The translations under genes were made by a program, and so were the position numbers. This document shows positions 33,078-44,600 of a DNA stretch of 64,000 nt, piece after piece. Every line of letters starts with the position of its first letter. The stretch's first letter is position 1. Origin of the DNA: Chloranthus sessilifolius (Eukaryota > Streptophyta > Magnoliopsida > Chloranthales > Chloranthaceae); the NCBI GenBank assembly GCA_021018995.1, contig CM037593.1:41305810-41369809 (forward strand). The letters run 5' to 3'. The notes beneath the pieces are model-generated. The model saw only the letters and a program-made list of their open reading frames with translations. It was not told the origin of the DNA and ran no database searches.

Positions 33078-35538
33078 CCCGACCCTTGGTGGAAGCTATA
33101 GTGGGTGTTGGGGTCATAGTTCCTTGGGATGGGATTTGGTGGAGGACGTGGTTGGAGTGCCGTGACCAATCCTTTTTCTATTAGTAAAGGCAACAAAACA
33201 TTCAGTGATTGCCCCAAAGGTGTGACCACTCAGTCAAAGCGGGCCTTTCTCTATTTCGTGGTCATCTGGGCCCCCTGTCCATTCCCGATTCTTTGTATCG
33301 GCTCGCTTCTAATTGGAGCTGACTGTGCGGCTTTAAATTGGAATTGGATTATAATAGTGTTGGGCCTGGTATTCATGACGTTCTGTACATCTACCCCAGT
33401 TCTTCTATCATTTCTTTGGTCAGAGAATCTCCTGACCCCGTAGGCCCTACCAGATACATTCTTGCTTAAACGCCCTTCTCTGATAGCGTCCTCGTAATGA
33501 TTGGCGTTACTCACCAAATCAGTGAAGCTGGACTGCTGTTGGTAGACAAGGAAGTCTGAGATGACTGACAAGGTATTTTTTTGAGATCAGGTATTCTATT
33601 TCTTACCTGAGCTGCCAATGCTCTCCAACACCCAAGGTAATCGCTGAAGGCCTCATTAGAGTTCTGCTTTAAACAAGCCAGATCTAACTTGCGAGGTTCA
33701 ATGTCTATGTTGTAGACATACTGCTCTTGGAAAAAATGTGTCAGATCTTTCCATGTTTTTATCATGGATGGTTCTAGGGACGTGAACCTCCTCAAGTCTA
33801 GGCCCGTCAGACTTTTCTGAAAGACCTTTATAAGCAGGTGCTTGTCCCCCCATATTGGCACATGCCCCCATAGTAGGACTTGAGGTGTGTAATGGGGTTG
33901 CCCTTGCCCTTATATTTATTAAAAATTGGCATTTTGAATTTTGGGGGCGAAGGGATTTCCTCAAATAAACATAAGTCCGAGAAATATGTGGCATGGATTT
34001 CGGCTCCACCCATCTTCAACATCTGCTTCTAAATTTTGTCCAATTGTTCTTTCAACTACTCAGACTCTTTAGACAGTGGGGCCATTTTTTCAACGGTCAG
34101 CTTGGACTCACTTTGTGCTACCGGGGGGTTAGTGATTATGGGTGGAGTATTGATGCTAGCAAATGCCCCAGTGTAAGCCCCGCTATTCCTGATCTCATCT
34201 TCCTCATATTGTGGGTATATATATGGTGCAGTGAGGGTGAGATTTTCTTAGAGGTGCTGGTTGGGCTCGATAGGTATCGGGTGAGACCATTGGAGGTGAG
34301 GGAAGTTCTGTGGAGTGATGGGATGTGTGGATTTTGGATTTTGGGTTAAGCCCTGATAGGGCCACTGTGTTTGGGGGAAATCTTGGAGATGGCTTTGGTG
34401 TGTAGGGACATGGGTGAATTGGGGGGTTGATGGAGGATAGGTGTCAGGCTCCCGCCTTGGGTCGGGTGGGAGGTTTGTGTGTGAGGGAGATATTGAGGGA
34501 AAAGAATCTAAAGATTATAGCAATACGTAACTGAACGAAGCATACTGATTGGGTATTGGATAAGGAATTTGGAGGGGTTTAGGCGATAAGGCCCTAGGAA
34601 ATTTGGCCCATTGGGCTTTGTTGGGTTTGGGCCATTAGGCCTTGATAGGTCTGACCCATTGGGCCTTGAGGTGCAGGGCCCATTGGGCCTTGGTGGTCTG
34701 GCCCATTGGGCCTTGATGGGGTATGGCTCGTTAGGCCTTGATGGGTCTGGCTTATTAGGCCTTGGTTGGTCTGGCCCATTGGACCTTAATGGGTCTGGCC
34801 ATTGGGCATTGGAGGGTGTGGATGATGGGGGTTTGGGCCATTGGGCCTTGGTGGGTGTGGATGATGGGGGTTTGGGCCATTGGACCTTGGTGGGTTTGAG
34901 GTAATGAAGCATGGAGACTTGGGAGTGTGTATGATGGGTTGGAAGATGTGTGGTTAGAATGAGGGGGGATGTTTTGGGAGGCTTTCCAACTAGTGTAAGC
35001 CCGAACCATCTCATCCATCATGGCCATTGGAGAGGGGTTGGATGGAAATGGTTCATTTGAGGGAATGTGGGTTATGGGTGAAGTGGATGTGTGGGAAAAA
35101 CTGGGCATGGCCTCGATAAAATTGGGCATGACCTGGGTAGATAGGGGGATATGGGGAGAATTGGGTGTGGCATGGGTAAACGCGGGTGGATCGGGTAGAT
35201 GTTAGGAAGATGGAAAATGGGGTATGGTGGTAGAGATAGGAAATTGGGTCGGGTTTTGAATGGATGTGAATGGAAAATTTGATTGATTTGGCATGGACAT
35301 GGGGGAGGGGGGGGGGGAATGGGCATGTTTCAGGAAAATGATGGGGAATGGGGTGTCGGATTTTGGGTGTTTTTAGACGTGGTGGACGGGAAGATAGGGG
35401 CGTTGAAGGGGTCGGTGACGGAAAAGGGGGTTGGGTGAGGGGGATGGAAGTGAACATCTCTTCCGTATGGGAATGACTTGGAGAATGTGGTGGGGATGAG
35501 TCGGGATTGGCGTATGTCGGATCCACTGCCCACGACAT
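33078..35538 (-). pseudogene. Tat-2 gag, N-terminal part and core
   Basis: The probable start is the ATG at 35538 (MSWAVDPTYANPDSSPP), aligned with the Tat-1 start at 45050 (MSWVVDLAYADPDSSPP). A proline-rich N-terminal region follows. It contains a Gly/Pro/Gln repeat (34590-34900) and then the retrotransposon Gag core (PPKFKMPIFNKYKGKGNPITH, FQKSLTGLDLRRFTSLEP, TWKDLTHFFQEQYVYN, 34000-33690). The zinc knuckle begins with YSFHQGSGH at about 33110-33078 (Cys replaced by Tyr; Tat-1 keeps CSFH), where Ath-B is inserted. Several frame changes and stops. Confidence 0.8.
34590..34910 (-). repeat. Tandem repeat coding Gly-Pro-Met/Asn-Gly-Gln units in Tat-2 gag
   Basis: About ten imperfect units of roughly 24-30 bp (+ strand form: cccattgggccttg.tggg) encode repeats of the form QGPMGQ/RPNGPD on the minus strand. 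The equivalent part of Tat-1 (43850-44440) is proline-rich but only weakly repetitive, so the array expanded in the Tat-2 lineage. Confidence 0.75.
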
Positions 35539-36042
35539 GACTTGGTGCTGGGTGGGGTATGAGTGCCTCGGATGGGGCCCGTAAAGTTTTCTCCTTCTTC
35601 CCCTACGGGATGACGGAGGATAAGGTGATGCCGTTGTGCCGACACCACAATGTTTTCTTTTTTGGGTTTTGTTGGTTTATTTAAAAAAAAAATTTGGAAT
35701 TTCGTAAATGGACTTTTTATGATGAACAACTCCGGGGCCCCTGAATTCCCATTTCGGGTGGTATTTGTACCCTAAATAAATCTCGCGGCGAGATCTCGAT
35801 GTGCTTCAGAAGAATCAAAGGGGAACCCTTTGATCTATTGAAGGGCATGAGAATCAACGCAAACAACTTGATCCCCTCGAGCGAGTCAATAAGAAGTTAC
35901 CTGCTTTTAACCGACGGGGGCGTATTGGGTGTTGCATAATGTGGGACCTAATCAGAGGTGCTAAACCACTAAGCGGGGAACTCAAGGATGTGAAAAAGGC
36001 CTCAGATTTGGGGTTATTCTGCTCAGTTGGGGTCAACCAATA

Positions 36043-36166
36043 CTTGGCGCGTGTATTACATGCGCCAGACCAACTCTGGTCCAATTTATGCTTGGCACAT
36101 GTATTACATGCGCCAAAGCAAACCTGGGGTTTCCAAACTTGGCGCGTGTATTAGTTGCACCAGGCA
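36043..36166 (-). repeat. Dyad cluster in Tat-2 leader
   Basis: Three regularly spaced dyads (36043-36070, 36089-36119, 36138-36166), about 47 bp apart, with core GGCGC(A/G)TGTA and TACATGCGCC. They lie about 500 bp upstream of the gag start, the same position as the Tat-1 cluster at 45536-45700. Confidence 0.88.
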
Positions 36167-36675
36167 AACAGTGGGATCAAATAACTTTAACAGTAGACCA
36201 GCAAGCCCGAATTCAATCTTTTTTTTTCTTGGTTTTCTGAAAGCGATGCTTCCAGGGACTAATTTCTTAGTTGCAACGGGTCTCTCCTCCCCGAACCTAG
36301 GGATACAAGGTCGCTTCGGGACTACTAACGCTCTCCCCAAGGGTTTTAAGCTTCGTAACTGGATAGGTTACCCACCTGATATACCTCTGGCGCAAGCTCC
36401 TTCTCAGATACTAGGTGGGGTGGTTCTTTTTCGGATCATCACCACTAGGGGTTGCCGCCGTACTAAGAGTCAGGACGTTTGTATCTTTGCCTAAAATTCC
36501 CAACCCATGAAAATCTACCCCCATAAAAAAAATTCAATTGAGTCCCCTCTTGGTTTAGTTTTAATTTCAGATTTTAGGGGAGTTTTCTTTAAAGTCCAAA
36601 AATGGGGGGTGATGATCCCGTGCCGCCTCTACGGGCTAGCGTCCACTGATGAGATATGATTCAAATGTAAAGTAT

Positions 36676-36880
36676 AAGTAGGCCCGCCAATCGGCTAAGG
36701 CACGTAAAATGACAGAAAGTAAAGGAATCATAAAGACAATACACAAGTAGGCCCGCCAATCGGCTAAGGCACGTAAATGACAGAAAATAGAGGAATTGTG
36801 AAGACAATGCGCAAGTAGGCCCGCCGATCGGCTAAGGCACTTAAAATGACGGAAAAGTAGGGGTGAGAAAATTGACGAAA
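36676..36880 (-). repeat. Three tandem repeats of about 68 bp in Tat-2 leader
   Basis: Units start at 36676, 36744 and 36813 with aagtaggcccgcc and share atcggctaaggcac. Tat-1 has three homologous units at 46253-46460. Confidence 0.88.
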
Positions 36881-36973
36881 TCGTAGGGGTGAGTGAAAAA
36901 TAATAAAAAACAAGCAAATGTTAGTAAAAACAAAGAAAAAGGTCAAGTTTCAAGGGGAAGCTCTACTAGCTAC

Positions 36974-36990
36974 TCCCCAACAGAGTCGCC
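36974..36990 (-). other. Primer-binding site of Tat-2
   Basis: The minus strand reads GGCGACTCTGTTGGGGA, close to the TGGCGACTCCGCTGGGGA site common in Tat elements, five bases from the LTR end. Confidence 0.85.
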
Positions 36991-36995
36991 GTCTA

Positions 36996-38470
36996 TGCAA
37001 CCACAGGATTTTTGACGGTCCCGTCGTGATGATGCGCACTCTCGAAAAGATAGAGTCACCACGTGGAGCTTTCGGTGTCCCGAGAAACCTAGATCAATTT
37101 TATAACCACCGAAGTGTAAAAAATGTGACTCTGATTCACCGGTCTATGCCAAAGGCTCTTGGGTAGGGGCTTCGGTTATCGATCGGGAAAGTATTAGGCT
37201 CTCGATCAACCCGCTCTAAAGCGGTCTCTACTTATGGCCAAAGATAAAATAAAAATGGAAATAAAAAGAGCACTTCCTCTTACCCGAAGGCACTATGATC
37301 CTATTTATGCCCCTTCGCCACTATCGAGATTTCGACGGCGTAACGACACAAATTCAAGGATAGAGCAAAAGCTAAGAAGGTAGAGGAGTAGAGGGGAGAG
37401 CCAGGACTCTCGGGCCCTTTTAGCACCGCTACGGTCCTTTGTGTGAGGGCGCTTTAGTGAGTTTCCGATGGCTTGGATAGTTGAATGAAGGGTTCTAACT
37501 CTAAAGCTTGGTAGCTAAGGGTAGTGGAAGAAGGCTAGGGGATAGTGTTCTCCTAAACTCAAGGGTTTTTAAAGAAGGATTGGGTTTCTAAGAGGGTTTG
37601 GAATTCTGGAATTTGTATGGGTATATGGTGCACACAAGGGAGGGATAGATCTCTTACTCTTTTCTCTCTCTTGAAAATTTTTCAAGCCTTTAATCCAAGG
37701 GGGTGCCTCTCTGTTTATAGGAAAGGTTAGGAGGGTGCTTAAGGGCTAATTGGGATTAGCAATTAGGTAATCTCCTAATCTAAGGTTTTCTAGGATTTTG
37801 AGAGCTTGGAAATGTGGGCAAAGGGCTTCAATGGTGGATGATAGGGTGAGGTTTTGAATGACAAAAGGATTGAAAATAGGGTAAACATGGGTGCAACAGT
37901 CCTAATGAAACCCATCCTAAACTTTGTGATGGTCAACAAGTCAAACCTCAAAAGTGAAATTCGAGCAAAAAGCCAACAGTTACTATAGCTAAGCCTAGCG
38001 CATGTATTAGATGCGCCAAGCATAGCTACAGTGTCTGGAAGTCCAGAGCTCGAGGTGGGTCCCACATATACTTGGACTGGGGCATATATGGCGCATGTAT
38101 TACATGCGCCATATATTGGCATTTTTGGAGAAAAATGCCAATTTTGGTCACCTTTTGGATTGTCGTAACTTTTGAAGTACGACTCGAATTGAGGTGATTC
38201 TTGGCTTGTTGGAAAGCTGAGAACCTCTACTTTTCAATGGTATAAGATTCAGTCTCAGTAGAGGTCCCTGTCAGCCCTGGTTCATCTCTCTCTAACCAAT
38301 GCCCGGGTGGGTTATATAAGGGTATCGAAGAGGTTTCTGAAGGTTGGGGGTAATTTCCTAGGGGTTCAGGAAGATTCCTAAGGGTATGGGAGAAGCTATC
38401 GGAAGCTCGGGGGTGTACCTCTCTCGAAGTATGTTTCGATCGGGCCTTGGGCCAAATTTTGGTGTCTACA
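36996..38470 (-). mobile_element. 5' LTR of Tat-2
   Basis: 1475 bp, starting tgcaaccacagg and ending ggtgtctaca, paired with 5945-7462. It is slightly diverged from its partner by substitutions and small indels. The TATA position reads tgtttata (37712-37719). Confidence 0.92.
37982..38116 (-). repeat. Dyad cluster in Tat-2 5' LTR, with a 33-nt perfect palindrome
   Basis: One dyad at 37991-38020 has outer arms ACTATAGCTA (37982-37991) and TAGCTACAGT (38023-38032). A second, at 38084-38116, has 16-nt perfect arms (ATATATGGCGCATGTA and TACATGCGCCATATAT) around a single T. Confidence 0.9.
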
Positions 38471-40290
38471 GAGATGTATGAGAAAGTATCATTGTCAAAG
38501 CACGCGATTAGATCTTTCAGGTGCTCATGGTATCGGATCAACTTCTCATCTTTCATCTTCCAATCTCCATTGGTCTGGCATATGATCAAGTGTGAGTTGC
38601 CAAATACTCTAAGATGGGGTCACATTCAGGTCCAAAGCCGCTTGTAGGCTAGCTACGCAAGCTTCACACTCAGCCATGTTGTTGGTGCAAGGGAAATTGA
38701 GTTTGATAGAAACTGGTATGTGGGATCCTTTTGGTGAGATTAGAATGGCGCCAACTCCTTGACCTTTGAAATTTGATGCCCCGTCAAAGTGCATTACCCA
38801 AGATTCCTCTGCTTCTTCTGTATCATCCTCTGTCATGAACAAGATATCTTTATCAGAAAATTTGATTCTCAGCGATTCATAATCGAGTAAGGGATTCTTG
38901 ACAAGATGATCGACGAGTGCTTGCCCCTTGATTGACTTTTGGGTGACATATATAATGTCGAACTCAGAGAAGAGAAACTGTCAGCTTGCAGTTCGGCCCG
39001 CGAGAGATGGCTTTTCAAACAAGTACTTCAATGGATCCATTCATGCCAGAAGGAGGATGGCCTGAGACAATAAGTAGTGGCGAAGCCTCTGTATAGCCCA
39101 AACCAGAGCTAGGCATGCTTTCTCCATATGAGAATAGCGTGTCTCCTAATCAATAAACATCTTACTCAGGTAGTAAATGGCATGCTCTCTTCTTTTGGTT
39201 TCTTCGTATTGCCCTAAGACACATCCCATTAAGAATTCCGTCGTGGAGAGGTACATTAAGAGTGGTTTCCCTGGTACTGGTGGTACCAAGACAGGTGGGT
39301 TGAAAAGATAGCCTTTGATTTTATCGAATGCAGCTTGGCAATCCTCGTTCCATTTGACGGGTAAGTCTTTCCTCAGTAATTTGAAGATCGGTGTACAGAT
39401 GGGAGTGAGTTGTGCAATGAAATGACTGATGTACTGTATTCAGCCCAAGAAGCTTTTGACCTCTTTCTCGGTAGATGGTGGTGACATTTCAATGATAGCT
39501 TTTATCTTCACCGGATCGACCTTAATGCCTCTTCTGCTGACGATGAAACCCAACAGTTTTTCAGACATGGCGCCAAATGCACATTTTTAAGGGTTTAGAC
39601 GTAGCCTGTATTTTCTTAATCTTTCAAATAGCTTTTGGAGGTTTATCAGATGGTCACCTCTCTCTGGTGACTTGGCGATCATGTCACCGATGTACAACTC
39701 AATTTCCTAGTGCATCATGTCATGGAAGTGTGTTGTCATCGCCCTTTGGTACAAGGCTCCAGCATTTTTCAATCCGAATGGCATGACTTGGTAACAGAAA
39801 GTTCCCCATGGGATGATGAACATTGTCTTTTCTGACAATGTTGGCTAGCCATTGCGGGTATTTGGAGACCATGAGAAACCTCGTGTTGTATTATTCTATG
39901 ACTTCGTCTTTCACCTTCAACTTCCACTCGGGTCGGAGCCGCCTCAATTTATGTTTGACTAGCTTAACGTCGGGATACAACGGTAACTCATGCTCAACCA
40001 AATCGGTGTCTAAATTAGGCAAATTCTCGTATGACCATGCAAAGACGTCTTGGTATGACCGAAGGAAATCAATCATGTTTTTTCCTTCCTCGAGAGACAG
40101 CGACATTCCGATCTTAGTGATTCTAGGAACCTCCTCGGTACCCAGATTGACATCTTCAGTCTCTTCAATAGTCGAAGTTGGGTCATGCTCAAAATCGGTG
40201 TATTGTTCAAGGAGTTCATTGGGAAGTTCATCGATTAAGTCCTCATCATCTAGATCCGTGACTCCTACCTCTTCTTGTATTTCTGCAGGA
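38471..40290 (-). pseudogene. Tat-1 reverse transcriptase, RNase H and second RNase H
   Basis: The N-terminal RT block at 40106-39891 (YQDVFAWSYENLPNLDTD, LPLYPDVKLVKHKLRRLRPE) matches Tat RTs. The active-site motif at 39683-39694 reads YIGD instead of YVDD. RNase H follows (about 39300-38900), then the extra RNase H (WVMHFDGASNFKGQGVGAIL, first Asp kept) at 38842-38700. Several frame changes around 38850-39880. The coding sequence continues into the integrase at 5937 beyond Tat-2. Confidence 0.85.
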
Positions 40291-40856
40291 AAGAGATCGA
40301 CTTCACGTTGGGCGGGTTCTTCTTTTAAGGCATCATTTTCTTTACTTTTTTTGAGAATTTTAAAAGATAATATTTTTAAAATTTTTGAAAATTTTTCTAT
40401 TTTTTTTTTCTTTAGAGATCGGCCCTTGGTGAGGCGGATCTCTATATAGACATGGTATTGCCCACCAAGGGCTCACCCCACTTTTTATCGATTGTTTATT
40501 TTGTGGAGAAGGCTGATTGAGATGGCTTTTGAGGGTCGGCCTCCATCATGTTTACCATTGGATCGTCTGGGATCTGGTCCTCAAACTTTAACACAATTTT
40601 GAATGGTTCAGGATGGGTGGCTAGATTGGTAAGGCCTCCTCAAAAAGTGATAAGGAGGTCAGATCTATTTCAATATCGAGGGGAATGATTTTGGGGTTGG
40701 TTTCATGGATAGCCACCAGTTTATACGGGGTCAACCGTGTTGTCCCATTTTGGTCAATTTTGATGACCCCTACACTCACAAATGTGCTTTAGATGTGAGG
40801 CCGCGATCGAGGTTCATCTTTCAGGTCTATCCCGCTGGATTTGGCCAGGTACTGGT
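40291..40856 (-). other. Tat-1 linker between G-patch and RT
   Basis: Degraded coding linker with a T-rich interruption (40340-40410). It retains the GVIKIDQNG-type segment near 40760-40720, also found in Tat-F and Tat-2. Confidence 0.6.
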
Positions 40857-41174
40857 TCAGGCCTTTTCTTTGGCTCCCTGAATTTCTCCTTTAGTGGACT
40901 TGTAACCTAACCCAAATTTACCTCGTTGTCCACCCCTGGCTCTGATCGGGTCTCTCCTGCCTTGTAGGCCAGGACCTAATCCTTTTCCTTTTTGGTAGCC
41001 CCACTTCTGGAGCATTGCCACTATCACAATCATTCTTCCCCCAGTCTTCTGGGTGACCTTTCCGAGGGGTTCAGATGCCACTACTGACACATCATACTGA
41101 AAACTGTGGAGATCTGGGTCTTCAGCTGTGTGTGGCACATCCAACACCTTAAGGTTCTTGATGTTATGGGCCAT
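40857..41174 (-). pseudogene. G-patch domain of Tat-1
   Basis: An open minus-strand stretch contains MLQKWGYQKGKGLGPGLQGR, then GKFGLGYKSTKGEIQGAKEKA: a full G-patch with its glycines in place. It lies between protease and RT as in Tat-2. Putative RNA-binding module of Gag-Pol. This is the best preserved of the three copies. Confidence 0.85.
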
Positions 41175-41640
41175 ATTATCTCTTTCTTCTTGCCCTTCGC
41201 CTATGAGAGTGATGGCCTTCTGCTCTGATATAAACTAGAGTTTTTTATACAAAGTCGAAGATATTGCCTCGACTTCGTGCAGCCATGGGTGCCCTAGCAA
41301 TAGATTGAAGGTGAATTTAATATCCATGACTTGGAACGGAATGAAGAAGGTTATTGGCCCAATGGTGAGCTCAAGATTGACTTCTCCTATCACTTCTCTC
41401 CTCATATTATCAAACCCTCTCGCACTTGTTCTGGTTGGTCAGAACATAGACGGGTCGACCCTAATCTTGGTCGCTGTTCATAGCAGGCACACATTTAATG
41501 TTGAACCATTGTCTACTAATACAAGCGGTACTACCAAATTTCTAGTTTTGATCGTGATATTGAGGGATATGGAATGGTTGCCTCCATCAGCCGAGAGATC
41601 GGCGTCTAAAAATGAGATGGCATTAGGAACAAAATTTGTC
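41175..41640 (-). pseudogene. Tat-1 aspartic protease
   Basis: The minus strand encodes LVLVDNGSTLNVCLL (catalytic Asp retained) near 41520-41480 and the LLGHPWLHEVEA flap-side block near 41290. In-frame stops (CLL*TA, SMF*PTR) interrupt it. It belongs to the same reading unit as the G-patch. Confidence 0.8.
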
Positions 41641-44600
41641 CAATCATCTATCCCACCTCGTCTAGGGAAACTTTATCGGAGACTTGAGCGTCTTTCAGTG
41701 CCCCCATTAGAGCTTGGAAGTGGGGCCAAGACGTCATCAGCAAATCCCAGATGGTGATGTGAGCCGACGTTCTTTTGAGCTGTGTTTCTAACGTGTGCTC
41801 TCTGCTCATTTTTTCCATGGGGTGTACTGCTGCAGGTTTCCTTTTTTCTTCAGGTTGGGCTAACATCGGTAACTCAGGCTGCTTTGAGATCCTTCCTGAT
41901 CGAGTAATGAACTCGATGGCCCCTGTGCTGTTGCTGTTAGCATTGGCATCCGTTTAACTGTACTCGAGCGGAACTTGGTGGGGATCATAGGCAGGTCCAG
42001 GGATTTGGAATGGGATGGGTGGAGGTATCAGATATGATTGAACTGGCAGGGTTGATTTGGTGAAGTTGGGCCAGTTTTGGTTGACTGGTTCTGGGAATGA
42101 ATAGACTAGTGGTGGGGTGGTAAAATTGGGCCAACTGTAAGGAGTTGGTGCTGGAGATGGGAGTGGATGGACTGATGATGGTGTGGTAAAATTGGGCCAT
42201 ATGTGGTTGACAGGAGCTGACTCTGAAGGTGCCGTAAAATTGGGCATCGTATAGTTGGTGGGGGTTGGTGCCGAAATTGGATGGTACAGTGAGGGTGAGA
42301 CCCAGTTGGGTTAGACCTGATTAACGAGAGCAGGTGTGGGAAAATACAACCTTAGATCTAACGGTACTGTTTGGGGTGTTGGGTTTGGGAAATAGTCGAC
42401 TAAATTCAGAGGCTTGACTACCCTATGATTTCACTCCCCTGGCTCCATTGCCCTAGTGTTTCATAGCTGCCCCTTGTACTGATATATTCCTAAGGGTCGA
42501 GCTCTTCTATCATGTTGATGGTGGCCCTTGGGCCCATTCCTCCCAGTGGGTGTGGCAGAAATGGTGCCTATAGTATATTGGTATGGGGGTTTGCCTAAGG
42601 AGGTGCCAGAGGGATGATCTTTCTCACTTCAATCAAATCCTCTATTGCGTGCTTCAAAGGAAAGCACCGATTGGTAGGATGCCCCGGTTCCTAGTGAAAA
42701 CTACAGTGTGTATTGGGGTCATAATTCTTGGGATTGGATTCGGTGGGGGTCGTGACTGAAGCTGAGTGACTAAGCCTTTTTCTATTAGTAAGGGCAATAA
42801 AATACTCAAGGACTGCCTAATAGCTTCAATACTTGGTTAAGGCGGGCCCTTCTCTGCTCGGGGGTCTGCTACCCCCAAGGGACATTGATCTACCTTAGAG
42901 CCTGATTTGTTGTTGCTGGTGTGGGCTGTGTTGCCACGAATCGAAAAGGTACCATGCTGGTGTTGGGTTGTGTGTTTATTATTGCCTGAACATTTGTCCC
43001 AGTTCTTCTCTCATTCCTTTATTCGGCAAATTTACGGACCCTACTGGCCCCACTAGCCACATTCTTGCTCAACCGTCCTTCTCTCATCGCGTAATCGCAA
43101 TGGTTGGAATTTCTTACTAGGTCAGCAAAACTGGCTTGCTGCTAGTACACTAAAAAGTCCGAGATGATTGAAAGAGTAGTTTTTGAAATCATTTCGATTT
43201 GTTCATCGTTAGGTATACAGTTTCTCACTTGGGCTTCTAGTGCCCTCCACCTCCCGTGATATTCACTGAACATTTCATCGAGCAAAATCAGATTTGCACA
43301 GCTCAATGCCCATGTTGTAAACATACTGCTCTTGGAACAAGTGGGTGAGGTCTTTCCAAGTTTTTATCATGAACGGCTCAAGAGAAGTGAACCATCTTAT
43401 CGCGGGTCCTGTGAGACTCTTTTGAAATACTTTTATGAGCAAGCGCTCAGCCCCTCCATACTGGCACATGTCCCCACAATATGACTTGAGGTGTGCGATG
43501 GGATTTCCAGTGCCGTTATATTTTTCAAATGTAGGCACTTTGAATTTAGGTGGCAAAGGCACCTCAGCGAATAGGCATAGATCTAAAAATTTTGTGGCAT
43601 GGATTTCAATTCCCCTTAGCTTTAGCAGCTACTTTTGGATTTTATCCATTTTCTCTTTCAGCAGCTCTGATTCCCTTGATGGAAAAGTTGAGGTTGGTCC
43701 CCCACTAGGCTGCCTCCATTCAGTAGGATTAGCTTATTGGTTGGTCAGTATGAGTGGTGGGGGTTGAAAATGGTGACCGCCCCTACGTAGGCTTCGCTAT
43801 TTTGGGATTCATCCTCCTCATATTGATGACCACATCAAAGAGTGGTAGAGGAGGGATGAGGTTGATTGGATTTTAGAGGGATTGGGTAAGTACCTGATGG
43901 GGGGGGGGCATTGGAGGTAAGGGAAGCTTTGATGAGTGGCTTGTGGGGTGAAGTGAGGATGAGTGAATGGTGAATTTTGGATAGGTTGAATGGGTGCTTG
44001 GTGGGGCCATTGAGCTTGATGAGAATTCTGCTAATTGGGTTGGGGCTTAAGAGAATGGATAAATTGGGGATGGTTGATGGTGTGGGATGGGTTGGGTGTG
44101 AGGAATGTGGATGAATGGGGCTTATGCCGATTTGGGGGATTGGATGAGGTGGGTTAACCACTTGTAGGGGAATGGGGGCTTGTTTGGTGTAGGTGTATGT
44201 GGGAAATTGGAGAATTTGTGGAGGGTTTGAGAATGTGACCCTTGGATTTGGACCTTGATGGGCTTGCGCTTGGGTATTGGGCCGTTGAGGCCCACTCAGT
44301 TGTCCCCATGGTTGATGTTGGGTGGTGTGGATTATAGGTGGCTGATTGGGGTTGGCATTTTGGGTGAATGGGGTGTGAAAACTTTGGAGGGTTTGTTAGG
44401 GTTTGGGTATTTGGGGTGGATGAGGAAGGCTTTGGAAGGCCTTCCAAAGGGTATATGCTCTAACCATGTCATCCATCATGGCCATGGGATTGGTTAAGGG
44501 AGGGGATGTGGATGGTCCTTACGATGAAGGGGGTGAATGAGAAAAAATGGGCATGATTTGGGTGAATGTAGGAAAATTGGGCAGGGGATTGGATGTGGGG

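Larger units (their letters stand above)
35539..36973 (-). other. Tat-2 leader (5' untranslated region)
   Basis: 1.4 kb between primer site and gag start, collinear with Tat-1 45051-46562. It contains the leader dyads (36043-36166), a conserved block around aacgggtctctcctcc..ggatacaaggtcg (36270-36320) and three tandem repeats (36676-36880). Open frames across it have no support. Confidence 0.75.
5945..38470 (-). mobile_element. Tat-2: complete Tat-lineage element with antisense genes
   Basis: Minus-strand order: 5' LTR 36996-38470, primer site 36974-36990, leader with three tandem repeats, gag (35538-33078, resuming at 21933), protease, G-patch, RT, RNase H, second RNase H, integrase ending at 16047, a long 3' region with two antisense genes (9923-14484), polypurine tract and 3' LTR 5945-7462. 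Without the inserted Ath-B it is about 21.4 kb, within the range of large Tat/Ogre-type elements. It is inserted in Tat-1 with a 5-bp target duplication. The protease and RT active sites are mutated, so it is not autonomous today. Confidence 0.88.

Noticed and set aside
34611-34904. Gly/Leu-rich + strand frame
   Set aside because: Shadow of the repeat array coding Tat-2 Gag on the minus strand.
36027-36494. 155-residue + strand frame across Tat-2 leader
   Set aside because: It spans the dyads; the homologous Tat-1 leader has no such frame.
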